Position numbers and translations under genes: made by a program | Notes under the pieces: generated by a model | Databases searched by the model: none | Told to the model about the DNA's origin: nothing | Seen by the model: the letters and a program-made list of their open reading frames with translations, nothing else | NCBI GenBank assembly: GCA_937875975.1 | Contig: CALEEU010000296.1 | Span: forward strand, 1-6,136 | Length of the DNA stretch: 6,136 nt | DNA from: an uncultured Opitutia bacterium | Lineage (GTDB): Bacteria; Verrucomicrobiota; Verrucomicrobiia; Opitutales; UBA953 | Direction: 5' to 3' | Part shown: positions 1 to 6,082 of the stretch, piece after piece | Numbering within the stretch: the first letter of the stretch is position 1 | How the letters are laid out: each line of letters starts with the position of its first letter

Positions 1-332
1 TAACTCAGGATGCCGGGCTCGACCGTCGGACTAAAGAGCAGCTGCAATGAGAAGAGCGCCAGGACGGCGACCATTAGCCAGGCTGCCCAGCGCTGATAGA
101 AGAACAAGCCGCCCATGCTGACGAGGAATAACAAGACGCCGGCGCCCCAGAACAGCAGGGTCAGCAGGTCGGTAAACTCGAAGTCGCCGGCGGATTCAGC
201 CCGATACCATTCAGCCAGAGTCTCAGGCAGTAACTTATCCGCCACGAAAGCCAGCCCGATAGACAACGCGAGAAGCGCGAACAGGGCGACGAGCGCGAAG
301 CGAAGGACGATACGAGCCTTGGATTTTTCCAT
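1..332 (-). CDS. Partial small integral membrane protein, function unknown (3' end outside window)
   Basis: An open frame reads leftwards from an ATG at 330-332 with no stop to the window edge, giving 110 codons. It begins MEKSKARIVL with a basic N-terminus. Three hydrophobic stretches can be seen: about residues 8-31, 54-79 and 82-100 (for example AAWLMVAVLALFSLQLLF). The first is followed by an acidic, aromatic loop (about residues 32-53, with EWYRAES), so this looks like a polytopic inner-membrane protein rather than a cleaved secreted one. A weak TAGG lies 3 nt before the ATG, which is a short spacing. The start lies 42 bp after the stop of the azurin-domain gene on the same strand, with no hairpin terminator between, so co-transcription is likely. 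I do not recognise the family. A role beside the copper protein is only suggested by position. Confidence 0.75.
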   Translation of the reverse strand, partial: MEKSKARIVLRFALVALFALLALSIGLAFVADKLLPETLAEWYRAESAGDFEFTDLLTLLFWGAGVLLFLVSMGGLFFYQRWAAWLMVAVLALFSLQLLFSPTVEPGILS

Positions 333-374
333 TAGCCTATTGTCGAAAGCAACCCCACCCCCGCAACGCCAAAC

Positions 375-3300
375 CTAATCGACGACTAAAACACCACGCA
401 TGAGCTGCGAATGCCCCGGGAAGGTGCAGAGGTAGGTATACCGTCCCGGCTCCTTCGGCGCATTGAAATAGACGATGGTCTTCTTGCCGGGGTCCAGCAT
501 GCGCGAATAGCAGAGCACATCGGGCACCTCGGGCACGTAATGCCGAGCATACCCGTCCGGATCCGCCACCATCTTGGCCGATAGCTCGCCAATCTTCTCC
601 TCCGCCCCCTTGGCGACGAGCACGAAGTTATGCGGCATGACATCGGGGTTCTCGAATTTTAACGCGATACCCTCTCCCGCTTTGGCGCGCAGCTCTTTCT
701 GAGCGTACTGCAGGGCGTTGCCGGCCTGGAGCTTCATCTCCCGCACGGGACCACGACACATATCAATTTCCCACTTTACGGGATTGGCCTTACCCGTCGC
801 GACGGGCGCGGCGTGCTCGTGCGACTTGTCCTTAGGTACCGCGACATAGCCGGCGAAGTCTGTGAAGGGCTTGCCGAGATGATGAGCGGTCAAGAAGACA
901 TCCTGCGCGCGGCCTGCGGTGACGCCGACATGCAGATGAATCTGGCTGGCCGGCACCAGCTGGGGAATCTCCAAGAAGAGAGTCTTGCCGCCGTCCAGCA
1001 CCTGGGCGCTTTTGACGGCGATGACGTCATGACCTGGGCTTTCAGGATACTTCACGGAATACTCGGGCGATCCATACGCCGGACCGAAGAGGTAGTTCCA
1101 GCACTGAGCAAAATGGGCCGAGGGCTTGCTGGCGACGGCCGGATCCACGGGGCGATCGAAGCGCAGGAGCACGCCGTTATCGCGCGTCTCATGGCCAATG
1201 AGCGTCGGGAAGTCGCCACCGACATGGCGAACGCGATGGATGGCTCCGTCCTCAGGCGTGTAACTGCCCCAGCCAATCATGCCGCTGACGTACAAATGAC
1301 CGTCACGCGGGCCGAAGCGGCCATGCTGCGGGCCGGTCACGAAGTTGCCGGTGAGCTTGACGGCCGCGGACTGCCAGACGCCTTCGAGCAACTGACGCGA
1401 GACTAGCCAAGCACTGCCGGTGCCGAAGGAGAAATGCAGGAAATTTCCATCGCCCTTCAGGCTGGGCCATTCCTTGTCGGACAGGAAGACCTGGCCGCCG
1501 CACGAATTATCTTCACCGCGGGGAAGCTGTAAAATCGGGAGAGTATTCGTGACGCCGGCCCTCGGGCCACCCGAACCAAAATGCGTACCAAGGTTCAAGG
1601 CGGTGTCGACCTGGAAGACGACCGACGCGGGCGTCCAGTTGCCTTCCTGTCCGTTCGAGAGCACGAATCTTCCGTCCGCGGTGGCGCTGATGCCGTTCGG
1701 ATTACGTAGTCCGGTCGCGAGGACTTCGACCTTGTTGGGTTGGCTCAAGCGCAGGATGCCTTGATTACCCGAAGAGGTGTAGAAGCGACCCTGCGCGTCA
1801 GCATCAAGGCCGACAATGAAATCATGCCCGCCGGGCGAAGTGCTCATGCCATTGTGCACGCACTCGTAGTAGTCGGCCTCATTGTCGCCATTGAGATCGT
1901 GCAACCGCGTGATCTGGTCCCGTCCGAGGACATAGAGCTTATCGTCGATAATCTTCACGCCGAGCGCATGGTGTAGGCCGGTGGCGAAACGCTTCCAGCG
2001 TACCTGCTTAAGTTTGTCATCCAGTCCTTTCACCAGCCAGACCTCCCCAGTCATGGTGCAGACGGCCGCGGAGCCATCCTTGAAGAAATCCATCCCGGTC
2101 AGAAAGAAAAGCGTGCCATAGGGGTTCTTGGCCGGCGGCAGGATGGTGTCGGTCGCGAAGGGCATCTGAGCGCCCAGAGTGCCAGCCGACTCGAGCCAGG
2201 TCGGCCACTGCGACGGGCCGCCTTTAGTCAGGTGCGCCCACTGAGCGGCTTCCTTTTCACCATCGAAAGCGCTGGCGAGCCATTCCTTACCGTCCTTCAT
2301 ATAGGAGAAGAAGACTTCACTCCCGTGACGATAAAAGCCGTGGTACTTCCATTCCCCTTGAGCGACGGCTGAGATGTCCTTCTTGGCAAGTTTACCTGCC
2401 ATCTTGGCACTGTCGGAAAAACCATGCCGCCCTGCCCCCAGTCGGATAAAATCACCGGTCCACCGCACCGGGAATGACAACTTCAACGGGTCGAAACAGG
2501 CGGACGCTTCGCCGCGCCGGACGCTGATTCCCTTGGGAATGATTAAGTCGGCACCGCGGAACACGCCGCTGAATAGATTGCCGTGTGCAGCCTGGTCCCA
2601 TCGCCCGTCCTTCCACGTGACGGCATCGTTCTGATTGCCCCAATGGCCTTGATTACCGCCATCTAGACCAGGGTAGACGGCCAGAAGTTCTGGCTGCGGC
2701 TGCTTCCCCATGGCCTCGATGGCCTGCTTGGCGTAGAAGTCGAAGACGCGATCGCGATTTACGAAATGGCCCGATGTAAGATTATCTTCCGGGCGAAGCG
2801 GAGCGAACACCGGCTTAAACGCCGGGATGGGCGGAGCCTTGGGGACGACCTTGGCCGCACCCAGCTCGTCGAAAGACCAAAGGCCTAAAGTGATGTCCAT
2901 GCGCTGGCGCGGACCTTTAATCCAGGTGGTGGGTTCGTTAGCGCCGCGCGAGATGCGCACATCGTCAATGAGGCCGTCGCAGCCGATCGAACCCTCCACC
3001 AAGCGGCCGAAGCCGACCTTCCGTTGCTGGGCCGGACGTTCCTTGCCGGCCGCAGCAGGCTTGCGCTCCAGAACATATTTGCCGTCCAACCAAATCTTCA
3101 CGGCCACGTCGCTCAGGCTGACAAGGATATCGTGCCACTTGCCGTCGCAGATATCGACGCCGGTATCAAAGTCGCCGCCGCGTCCAGGCAGATAGAGGCT
3201 TAAGGTACCACGATTGGCATGAGTGTAGACCTCCCAATGCGCGCTCGCCCCTTTCTCGCTGCTGGCAACGAGGATATTAAAGCCGGCCTTACCGTCCAGT

Positions 3301-4316
3301 TTGGCCCGCAGCTCAATCGTCAGCGGCCACTGCTCAAAAGGCGCTCCGCCATCCACGAGCATTCCGCCGGCCAGCGCCTTACCGTACTCGGGCGCCAATG
3401 AAGGCACGCCGCCGGCAGACTTACCCGGAGCAGGCATAGCCTTGGGGACGGGCTTATCGGTCCAGGTCCGATACTTCGGCTTGGGGCCGGTCGGCGCATC
3501 GTCGAGTTGCGGGACGAGCCACTTAAGTCCGTCCAGATTATCGAGGAGACGGCCTTCGGCGTCTTCCATGGTATGGTTAAGAATACCGACGGGCCCGGCG
3601 TAACCACTGGCCCGGACCTGCTTCAATACTTTGAGATCTTCCGTCCCGACGCCGATCGGCAGAATCTTCCGCCCCTTGGTATCACCGCCGATGTCCATGC
3701 CGTTCAGGTTAAGGCAAAGGAGATGCGGCAGCATGTGCTTCAGGGCTTCGTCCAGCCGCGCCAGGTGGCCATGGCCGTGATGGAGGTTATAGACGATGCC
3801 GACGTTGGTGACGGCGTGGTTCTTTTTCAGATACTCGCAAATCGCCACCATGTTCTCCGGTTCGCCCGACCAACCGCCATGATTGTAGACGGCGAGCTTG
3901 CTGCCGATCTTCGCCGCTCTCGCGATCACGGGCAGCAGCCCCTCGGCGGCGCTCTTGACCTTGGCTTCCTGCGTCTCGCCTTTACCACCGGCGATGACCC
4001 AGATCTGCGGGTGGAGTTGATGTTTCTCGAACAACCGGAAGGCCTCTTCGTGGTAAGCCCAGAATGCGAAGTATTCGATGCCGTGTTTCTTATAAGCTAA
4101 GATCTCCTGCTCAAACTCCGCGACATGCTCGCCGCGCCAGTCATAGGCGACCTTAGTCAGACCCATCTTTGCCACCATCGCCGCCCGCTGCTCCGGCGTG
4201 CGCTTCTGGTTGTCGAACGGCACGATGCACCACGCCGCCAGGTTCTTCTGATCGTATAACGGCTCAGCCGCAGGCAAGGCCAGCAAGGTAAGCAGGAAGG
4301 CGAAGAGCAGTCTCAT
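375..4316 (-). CDS. Secreted multidomain protein: sugar isomerase/epimerase-like TIM barrel, LamG, beta-propeller and C-terminal azurin copper domain
   Basis: 1313 residues. Residues 1-17 are a signal peptide (hydrophobic LLFAFLLTLLAL, then PAA), so it acts outside the cytoplasm. About 22-272 resembles xylose-isomerase-like sugar phosphate isomerases/epimerases (YNHGGW 144-149, His179/180 and 182/184, NLNGMD 203-208, NH 247-248). About 313-458 is a LamG-like jelly roll (GKWHDI 392-397, GLIDDVRIS 448-456), possibly sugar-binding. About 515-690 resembles DUF6797 (GHWGNQND 557-564). About 727-1035 is a beta-propeller like PVC sugar-dehydrogenase/haem-protein propellers, with a calcium-type loop at 807-818 (DLNGDNEADYYE). 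About 1040-1145 is a linker domain common in that group. About 1183-1313 is azurin-like, with copper ligands His1229 (MPHN), Cys1297, His1302 and Met1306 (CTFPGHSQLM). No CxxCH haem motif occurs. The ATG at 4316 was chosen because it starts the signal peptide and has TAGGGG 7 nt upstream. An in-frame ATG at 4475 would add 53 non-secretory residues. Activity is unproven; a copper-linked sugar oxidoreductase or lyase is a hypothesis. Confidence 0.9.
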   Translation of the reverse strand: MRLLFAFLLTLLALPAAEPLYDQKNLAAWCIVPFDNQKRTPEQRAAMVAKMGLTKVAYDWRGEHVAEFEQEILAYKKHGIEYFAFWAYHEEAFRLFEKHQLHPQIWVIAGGKGETQEAKVKSAAEGLLPVIARAAKIGSKLAVYNHGGWSGEPENMVAICEYLKKNHAVTNVGIVYNLHHGHGHLARLDEALKHMLPHLLCLNLNGMDIGGDTKGRKILPIGVGTEDLKVLKQVRASGYAGPVGILNHTMEDAEGRLLDNLDGLKWLVPQLDDAPTGPKPKYRTWTDKPVPKAMPAPGKSAGGVPSLAPEYGKALAGGMLVDGGAPFEQWPLTIELRAKLDGKAGFNILVASSEKGASAHWEVYTHANRGTLSLYLPGRGGDFDTGVDICDGKWHDILVSLSDVAVKIWLDGKYVLERKPAAAGKERPAQQRKVGFGRLVEGSIGCDGLIDDVRISRGANEPTTWIKGPRQRMDITLGLWSFDELGAAKVVPKAPPIPAFKPVFAPLRPEDNLTSGHFVNRDRVFDFYAKQAIEAMGKQPQPELLAVYPGLDGGNQGHWGNQNDAVTWKDGRWDQAAHGNLFSGVFRGADLIIPKGISVRRGEASACFDPLKLSFPVRWTGDFIRLGAGRHGFSDSAKMAGKLAKKDISAVAQGEWKYHGFYRHGSEVFFSYMKDGKEWLASAFDGEKEAAQWAHLTKGGPSQWPTWLESAGTLGAQMPFATDTILPPAKNPYGTLFFLTGMDFFKDGSAAVCTMTGEVWLVKGLDDKLKQVRWKRFATGLHHALGVKIIDDKLYVLGRDQITRLHDLNGDNEADYYECVHNGMSTSPGGHDFIVGLDADAQGRFYTSSGNQGILRLSQPNKVEVLATGLRNPNGISATADGRFVLSNGQEGNWTPASVVFQVDTALNLGTHFGSGGPRAGVTNTLPILQLPRGEDNSCGGQVFLSDKEWPSLKGDGNFLHFSFGTGSAWLVSRQLLEGVWQSAAVKLTGNFVTGPQHGRFGPRDGHLYVSGMIGWGSYTPEDGAIHRVRHVGGDFPTLIGHETRDNGVLLRFDRPVDPAVASKPSAHFAQCWNYLFGPAYGSPEYSVKYPESPGHDVIAVKSAQVLDGGKTLFLEIPQLVPASQIHLHVGVTAGRAQDVFLTAHHLGKPFTDFAGYVAVPKDKSHEHAAPVATGKANPVKWEIDMCRGPVREMKLQAGNALQYAQKELRAKAGEGIALKFENPDVMPHNFVLVAKGAEEKIGELSAKMVADPDGYARHYVPEVPDVLCYSRMLDPGKKTIVYFNAPKEPGRYTYLCTFPGHSQLMRGVLVVD
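378..770 (-). other. Azurin-type cupredoxin domain (residues about 1183-1313 of the large protein)
   Basis: This is the C-terminal module of the 375-4316 protein. The first copper ligand is His1229 in MPHNFV. The second cluster, CTFPGHSQLMRG, matches the azurin loop of Pseudomonas (CTFPGHSALMKG) almost residue for residue, supplying Cys1297, His1302 and axial Met1306. All four type 1 copper ligands are therefore present, so the site should bind copper and carry one electron. In azurin a Gly precedes the first His; here it is Pro, as in auracyanin-like proteins. The domain ends the chain at VLVVD, as expected for the last strand of the fold. Confidence 0.9.
3501..4253 (-). other. Sugar phosphate isomerase/epimerase-like TIM-barrel domain (residues about 22-272)
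   Basis: This N-terminal module follows the signal peptide. Alternating strands and helices are visible, with strand-end motifs FAFWAYH (84-90), LAVYNHGGW (141-149), VGIVYNLHHGH (172-182), LLCLNLNGMD (199-208) and GPVGILNH (241-248). These fit the xylose-isomerase-like (AP endonuclease 2) superfamily, whose members normally bind a divalent metal through Glu, Asp and His residues. I cannot assign the ligand set with certainty by eye. The name implies phosphorylated substrates, but an exported copy is unlikely to meet sugar phosphates, so a free sugar, keto-sugar or cyclitol is more plausible. Confidence 0.75.
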
Positions 4317-4317
4317 T

Positions 4318-4329
4318 GGGGTACCCCTA
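4318..4329 (-). promoter_or_regulatory. Shine-Dalgarno-like TAGGGG within a GGGGTACCCC palindrome, azurin-protein gene
   Basis: Read on the minus strand, TAGGGG (4329-4324) ends 7 nt before the ATG at 4316 and supports that start. Its four G are the left half of a perfect 10-bp palindrome, GGGGTACCCC (4318-4327), that fills the space to the start codon. The palindrome could pair the G run with the C run only through a short stem, so an effect on ribosome access is possible but not shown. Confidence 0.5.
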
Positions 4330-4400
4330 AGACAACCCCACCCGCCAAAGGTTACCAGTCTTTCCGACCCAACCACCCGCCCGCATCGGGTAAATATAAC

Positions 4401-4445
4401 TTTTGCACCTTTGCACAGGCCGCAGGCCGATTTGCACTTTTGCAC
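4401..4445 (-). repeat. Four phased direct repeats GTGCAAA[A/T/G] upstream of the azurin-protein gene
   Basis: On the minus strand four 8-bp units are present: GTGCAAAA (4445-4438), GTGCAAAT (4437-4430), GTGCAAAG (4416-4409) and GTGCAAAA (4408-4401). Unit-to-unit spacing is 8, 21 and 8 bp. The 13-bp spacer between the pairs contains GGCC-TGC-GGCC, a small inverted repeat. The array lies 85-129 bp before the azurin-protein start codon. Paired direct repeats two helical turns apart could be a regulator-binding site, or simply a local sequence duplication. Confidence 0.7.
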
Positions 4446-4460
4446 GGTCTCTTGTCTCTC

Positions 4461-4492
4461 TGGCCAACTGGCCAACTGGTCAACGGGTCAAC
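4461..4492. repeat. Tandem 8-bp repeat, four units, [T/G]GG[C/T]CAAC
   Basis: On the plus strand the units are TGGCCAAC (4461-4468), TGGCCAAC (4469-4476), TGGTCAAC (4477-4484) and GGGTCAAC (4485-4492). The two outer substitutions show decay from a perfect 8-bp tandem. It sits between the esterase terminator hairpin and the GTGCAAA array. It is too short and gap-free to be a CRISPR array. It may vary in copy number by strand slippage. Confidence 0.8.
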
Positions 4493-4514
4493 TAATTATG
4501 CCCCCATACCCCCT

Positions 4515-4531
4515 CGCACGCTCCGCGTGCG
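4515..4531 (-). terminator. GC-rich hairpin immediately after the esterase stop; possible terminator
   Basis: A perfect 7-bp stem (CGCACGC with GCGTGCG) and a 3-nt loop begin at the base directly after the esterase TAG (4532-4534). Position and stem strength suit transcription termination or 3'-end protection for the esterase message. The bases that follow on the minus strand are AGGGGGTATG, with no U tract, so it is not a canonical intrinsic terminator. It could equally be a REP-like palindrome. Confidence 0.4.
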
Positions 4532-5839
4532 CTATTTCCCGACATGCTTCATCACCGCATTGGTCATCCCCTCACGGGCCGCCGACGAGTGACTATGGCC
4601 GCTGGGAATGTCGTTATAGATCTCCTTAGGGATATTGAGCTGATTATAGGTGGCGTAGATGCTGGTCGGCGGGCAGGTGGTGTCGATGAAGCCGACGGTG
4701 AAGTAACAGCCGGCCGCCTTGGTCCGGGTCGCGAAGTTCATGCAGTCGAGATAACGATAGGCCTCCAAGACGGCCATGTCCGGCTTACCGTCGACGACCG
4801 GCACGATCTTGGGCCAGCCCGCGATCCGGTTCACCAACATGCCGCTGTGGTCGCAACCCGCAGGCACGCCCGCGGCGAAGAAGGTGACGCGTCCGTCGAT
4901 ACCCGCCGCCGCGATGGCCTGATACCCACCCTGGCTGGCGCCGGAGACGACCACATGCTTGCCATCCCACTCGGGCTGGGCGGTAAGCACATCGATGGCG
5001 CGGACCAGCCGCAGCATCATGCCGGTGAAATAGGCTTTCTCCCGGTCGCTCTTATGTTCGTAACGATAGTCCTTCATGGCGCCGACCTTGAGGTCAGCGT
5101 AGAACTGCTTGGGCTTTCCGTTCGGCAGGCCATGGGCGTTCATGTCCATGGCGATAAAGCCCTTGGCTGCCCAGCTCGCCGATCCGCCGAGCGAACTATC
5201 GCTCACGCCGGCCCCATGCACGGTAAGGATGATCGGCAAGCTCTTGGGCTTGGCGCCGACGGGCTTGGACATGTAACCGGAGATCTGCAGGCCGAGCGCC
5301 GGCGCAGTGACGTCGAAGGATTCGACGGCCGGAAACGGCGCCATGACGGAGACGAGCTTGGGCTCGAGTGGCACGGCGGCTAATTTCTTCTTCATGCCGT
5401 CCCAGAAGGCATCGAAATCATCCGGCACGGGCAGGCTGCGCTTGATCTCGGTCGGATCGATCGCCGCACCGCCCAGGCCTGAGACCGGGGCAACCTTGGC
5501 CTTGGCGTCGGTGCGATAAACGACGCGCACCTGGAGAAAGCCAGGTTCGTTCAGCGAACCAGTGGCGATGGCCTTGCCGTCGACGAGCTCGCTCGTGCCC
5601 TTCTGGTCCGTGGCCAATCCGTCCTTGAGGATGGACCATTCGACGATGCCCGCGGCGGGCTTGCCGCCATCGGTGACCGCCAGATTGAAGACGACCTTTT
5701 CGCCTTGCCGATAAATCGCATCCGCTCGCTCGGCTCGCGCGGCGATCTTGATCGGCGAATCAGGCGCCGCCTTCTTGGCGGACTGGGCGATGAGGGGCTG
5801 CCATAGCAGCGCCACGACGAGGGGTAACAGTCGGGTCAT
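4532..5839 (-). CDS. Secreted acetyl-xylan-esterase-like hydrolase (AXE1/CE7-type alpha/beta hydrolase) with N-terminal Ig-like domain
   Basis: 435 residues. Residues 1-18 form a signal peptide (MTRLLPLVVALLWQPLIA). About 29-115 is a beta-rich Ig-like region absent from the usual 320-residue family member. About 130-435 is an alpha/beta hydrolase of the AXE1 family, which removes acetyl groups from xylan oligosaccharides and similar esters. Visible active-site parts are VHGAG (207-211), the nucleophile elbow GASQGG with Ser302, Asp386 in IDTTCPP, and His415 in SGHSHS; IDTTCPPTSIYATYN closely follows the CE7 pattern. The classical CE7 signature is RGQ, GxSQG, HE: only GxSQG is kept, the RGQ position appears as AHG (235-237) and HE as HS, so substrate may differ. 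The ATG at 5839 gives the signal peptide and has TAGGA 5 nt upstream. The longer in-frame ATG at 5947 adds 36 Gly-rich, non-secretory residues. A 215-bp gap separates it from the next gene. Confidence 0.88.
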   Translation of the reverse strand: MTRLLPLVVALLWQPLIAQSAKKAAPDSPIKIAARAERADAIYRQGEKVVFNLAVTDGGKPAAGIVEWSILKDGLATDQKGTSELVDGKAIATGSLNEPGFLQVRVVYRTDAKAKVAPVSGLGGAAIDPTEIKRSLPVPDDFDAFWDGMKKKLAAVPLEPKLVSVMAPFPAVESFDVTAPALGLQISGYMSKPVGAKPKSLPIILTVHGAGVSDSSLGGSASWAAKGFIAMDMNAHGLPNGKPKQFYADLKVGAMKDYRYEHKSDREKAYFTGMMLRLVRAIDVLTAQPEWDGKHVVVSGASQGGYQAIAAAGIDGRVTFFAAGVPAGCDHSGMLVNRIAGWPKIVPVVDGKPDMAVLEAYRYLDCMNFATRTKAAGCYFTVGFIDTTCPPTSIYATYNQLNIPKEIYNDIPSGHSHSSAAREGMTNAVMKHVGK

Positions 5840-5855
5840 ATGATTCCTATGACCC
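5833..5855 (-). promoter_or_regulatory. Hairpin over the esterase start codon and Shine-Dalgarno
   Basis: A perfect 8-bp inverted repeat, GGGTCATA / TATGACCC, with a 7-nt loop GGAATCA on the minus strand, covers the translation start. The ATG at 5839-5837 lies inside the 3' arm, while the Shine-Dalgarno TAGGA (5849-5845) spans the end of the 5' arm and the loop. In mRNA this would hide the start codon while exposing GGA, a layout that can tune translation initiation. Function is inferred only. Confidence 0.5.
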
Positions 5856-5920
5856 CGCCCTCCCCCTCCGTCAAACCCATGCGACCAGCCGCAACGAGTC
5901 ACATCAGACAAAGGGAAACC

Positions 5921-5975
5921 GGAGACCGGATTATTACCTGCGGACATATAAACCCTAGCTAATCATCCGGTCTCC
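5921..5975. repeat. 55-bp imperfect inverted repeat, 11-bp perfect outer arms
   Basis: GGAGACCGGAT (5921-5931) is exactly reverse-complementary to ATCCGGTCTCC (5965-5975). After one mismatch (5932/5964) pairing resumes for four bases (5933-5936 with 5960-5963), leaving a central loop of 23 nt that may shrink further. It lies 82-136 bp upstream of the esterase start. Neither side has a T run, so it is not an obvious intrinsic terminator. Options are a leader RNA structure, an operator, or the remnant of a tiny inverted-repeat element. Confidence 0.75.
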
Positions 5976-6034
5976 CCATGCTGCCCCCTGGAGTGCGTAC
6001 CTCTGGTCAACCGTGCCTCCGAGCCTCTAACTTT

Positions 6035-6066
6035 CCTACCCCTACCCCTGCCCCACCCCCTACCCC
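6035..6066 (-). repeat. Degenerate hexamer array forming a G-quadruplex motif on the minus strand
   Basis: The plus strand carries five hexamers (CCTACC, CCTACC, CCTGCC, CCACCC, CCTACC at 6035-6064). On the minus strand this gives five G runs of 4-5 bases (6066-6063, 6060-6056, 6054-6051, 6048-6045, 6042-6039) separated by loops of only 1-2 bases (TA, T, CA, TA). That exceeds the usual four-tract quadruplex rule and resembles telomere-type GGGGTA repeats. It lies about 200 bp upstream of the esterase start. Confidence 0.75.
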
Positions 6067-6082
6067 TTATCAGAATCAATCC

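Noticed and set aside
115..378. Plus-strand 87-codon open frame near the left edge
   Set aside because: Its translation is Ser/Arg/Ala-rich low-complexity, while the opposite strand encodes clear membrane helices with a plausible start at 332.
813..1406. 197-codon plus-strand open frame (and a similar one at 3507-4100)
   Set aside because: Both are antisense to the large protein, whose domains are convincing throughout these stretches; their translations show no coherent fold or motif.
4393..4398. Possible -10 element TATATT on the minus strand before the azurin-protein gene
   Set aside because: It is the only AT-rich patch in the gap, but no -35-like hexamer lies at a suitable distance (GGCCTG at 17 bp), so a promoter cannot be supported.
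4317..4475. N-terminal extension of the large protein to an ATG at 4475
   Set aside because: It would add 53 Cys- and Gly-rich residues before a perfect signal peptide and would run through the direct-repeat region; the start at 4316 has a Shine-Dalgarno.
4401..4492. CRISPR-like array
   Set aside because: Units are 8 bp, mostly contiguous, with no unique spacers of typical length and no cas genes in the window.
4411..4629. 72-codon plus-strand open frame across the repeats
   Set aside because: It runs through the tandem repeats and the antisense of the esterase 3' end; no Shine-Dalgarno or domain.
4544..5383. 279-codon plus-strand open frame
   Set aside because: It lies wholly antisense to the esterase, has no recognisable domain, and such open shadows are common in GC-rich genes.
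5840..5860. Second G-quadruplex before the esterase start
   Set aside because: Only three runs of three or more G are present (GGGGG, GGG, GGGG), so the four-tract rule is not met.
5840..5947. N-terminal extension of the esterase to an ATG at 5947
   Set aside because: A TAGGG lies 5 nt upstream, so it is not impossible, but the 36 added residues would bury the signal peptide and the start falls inside the 55-bp inverted repeat.
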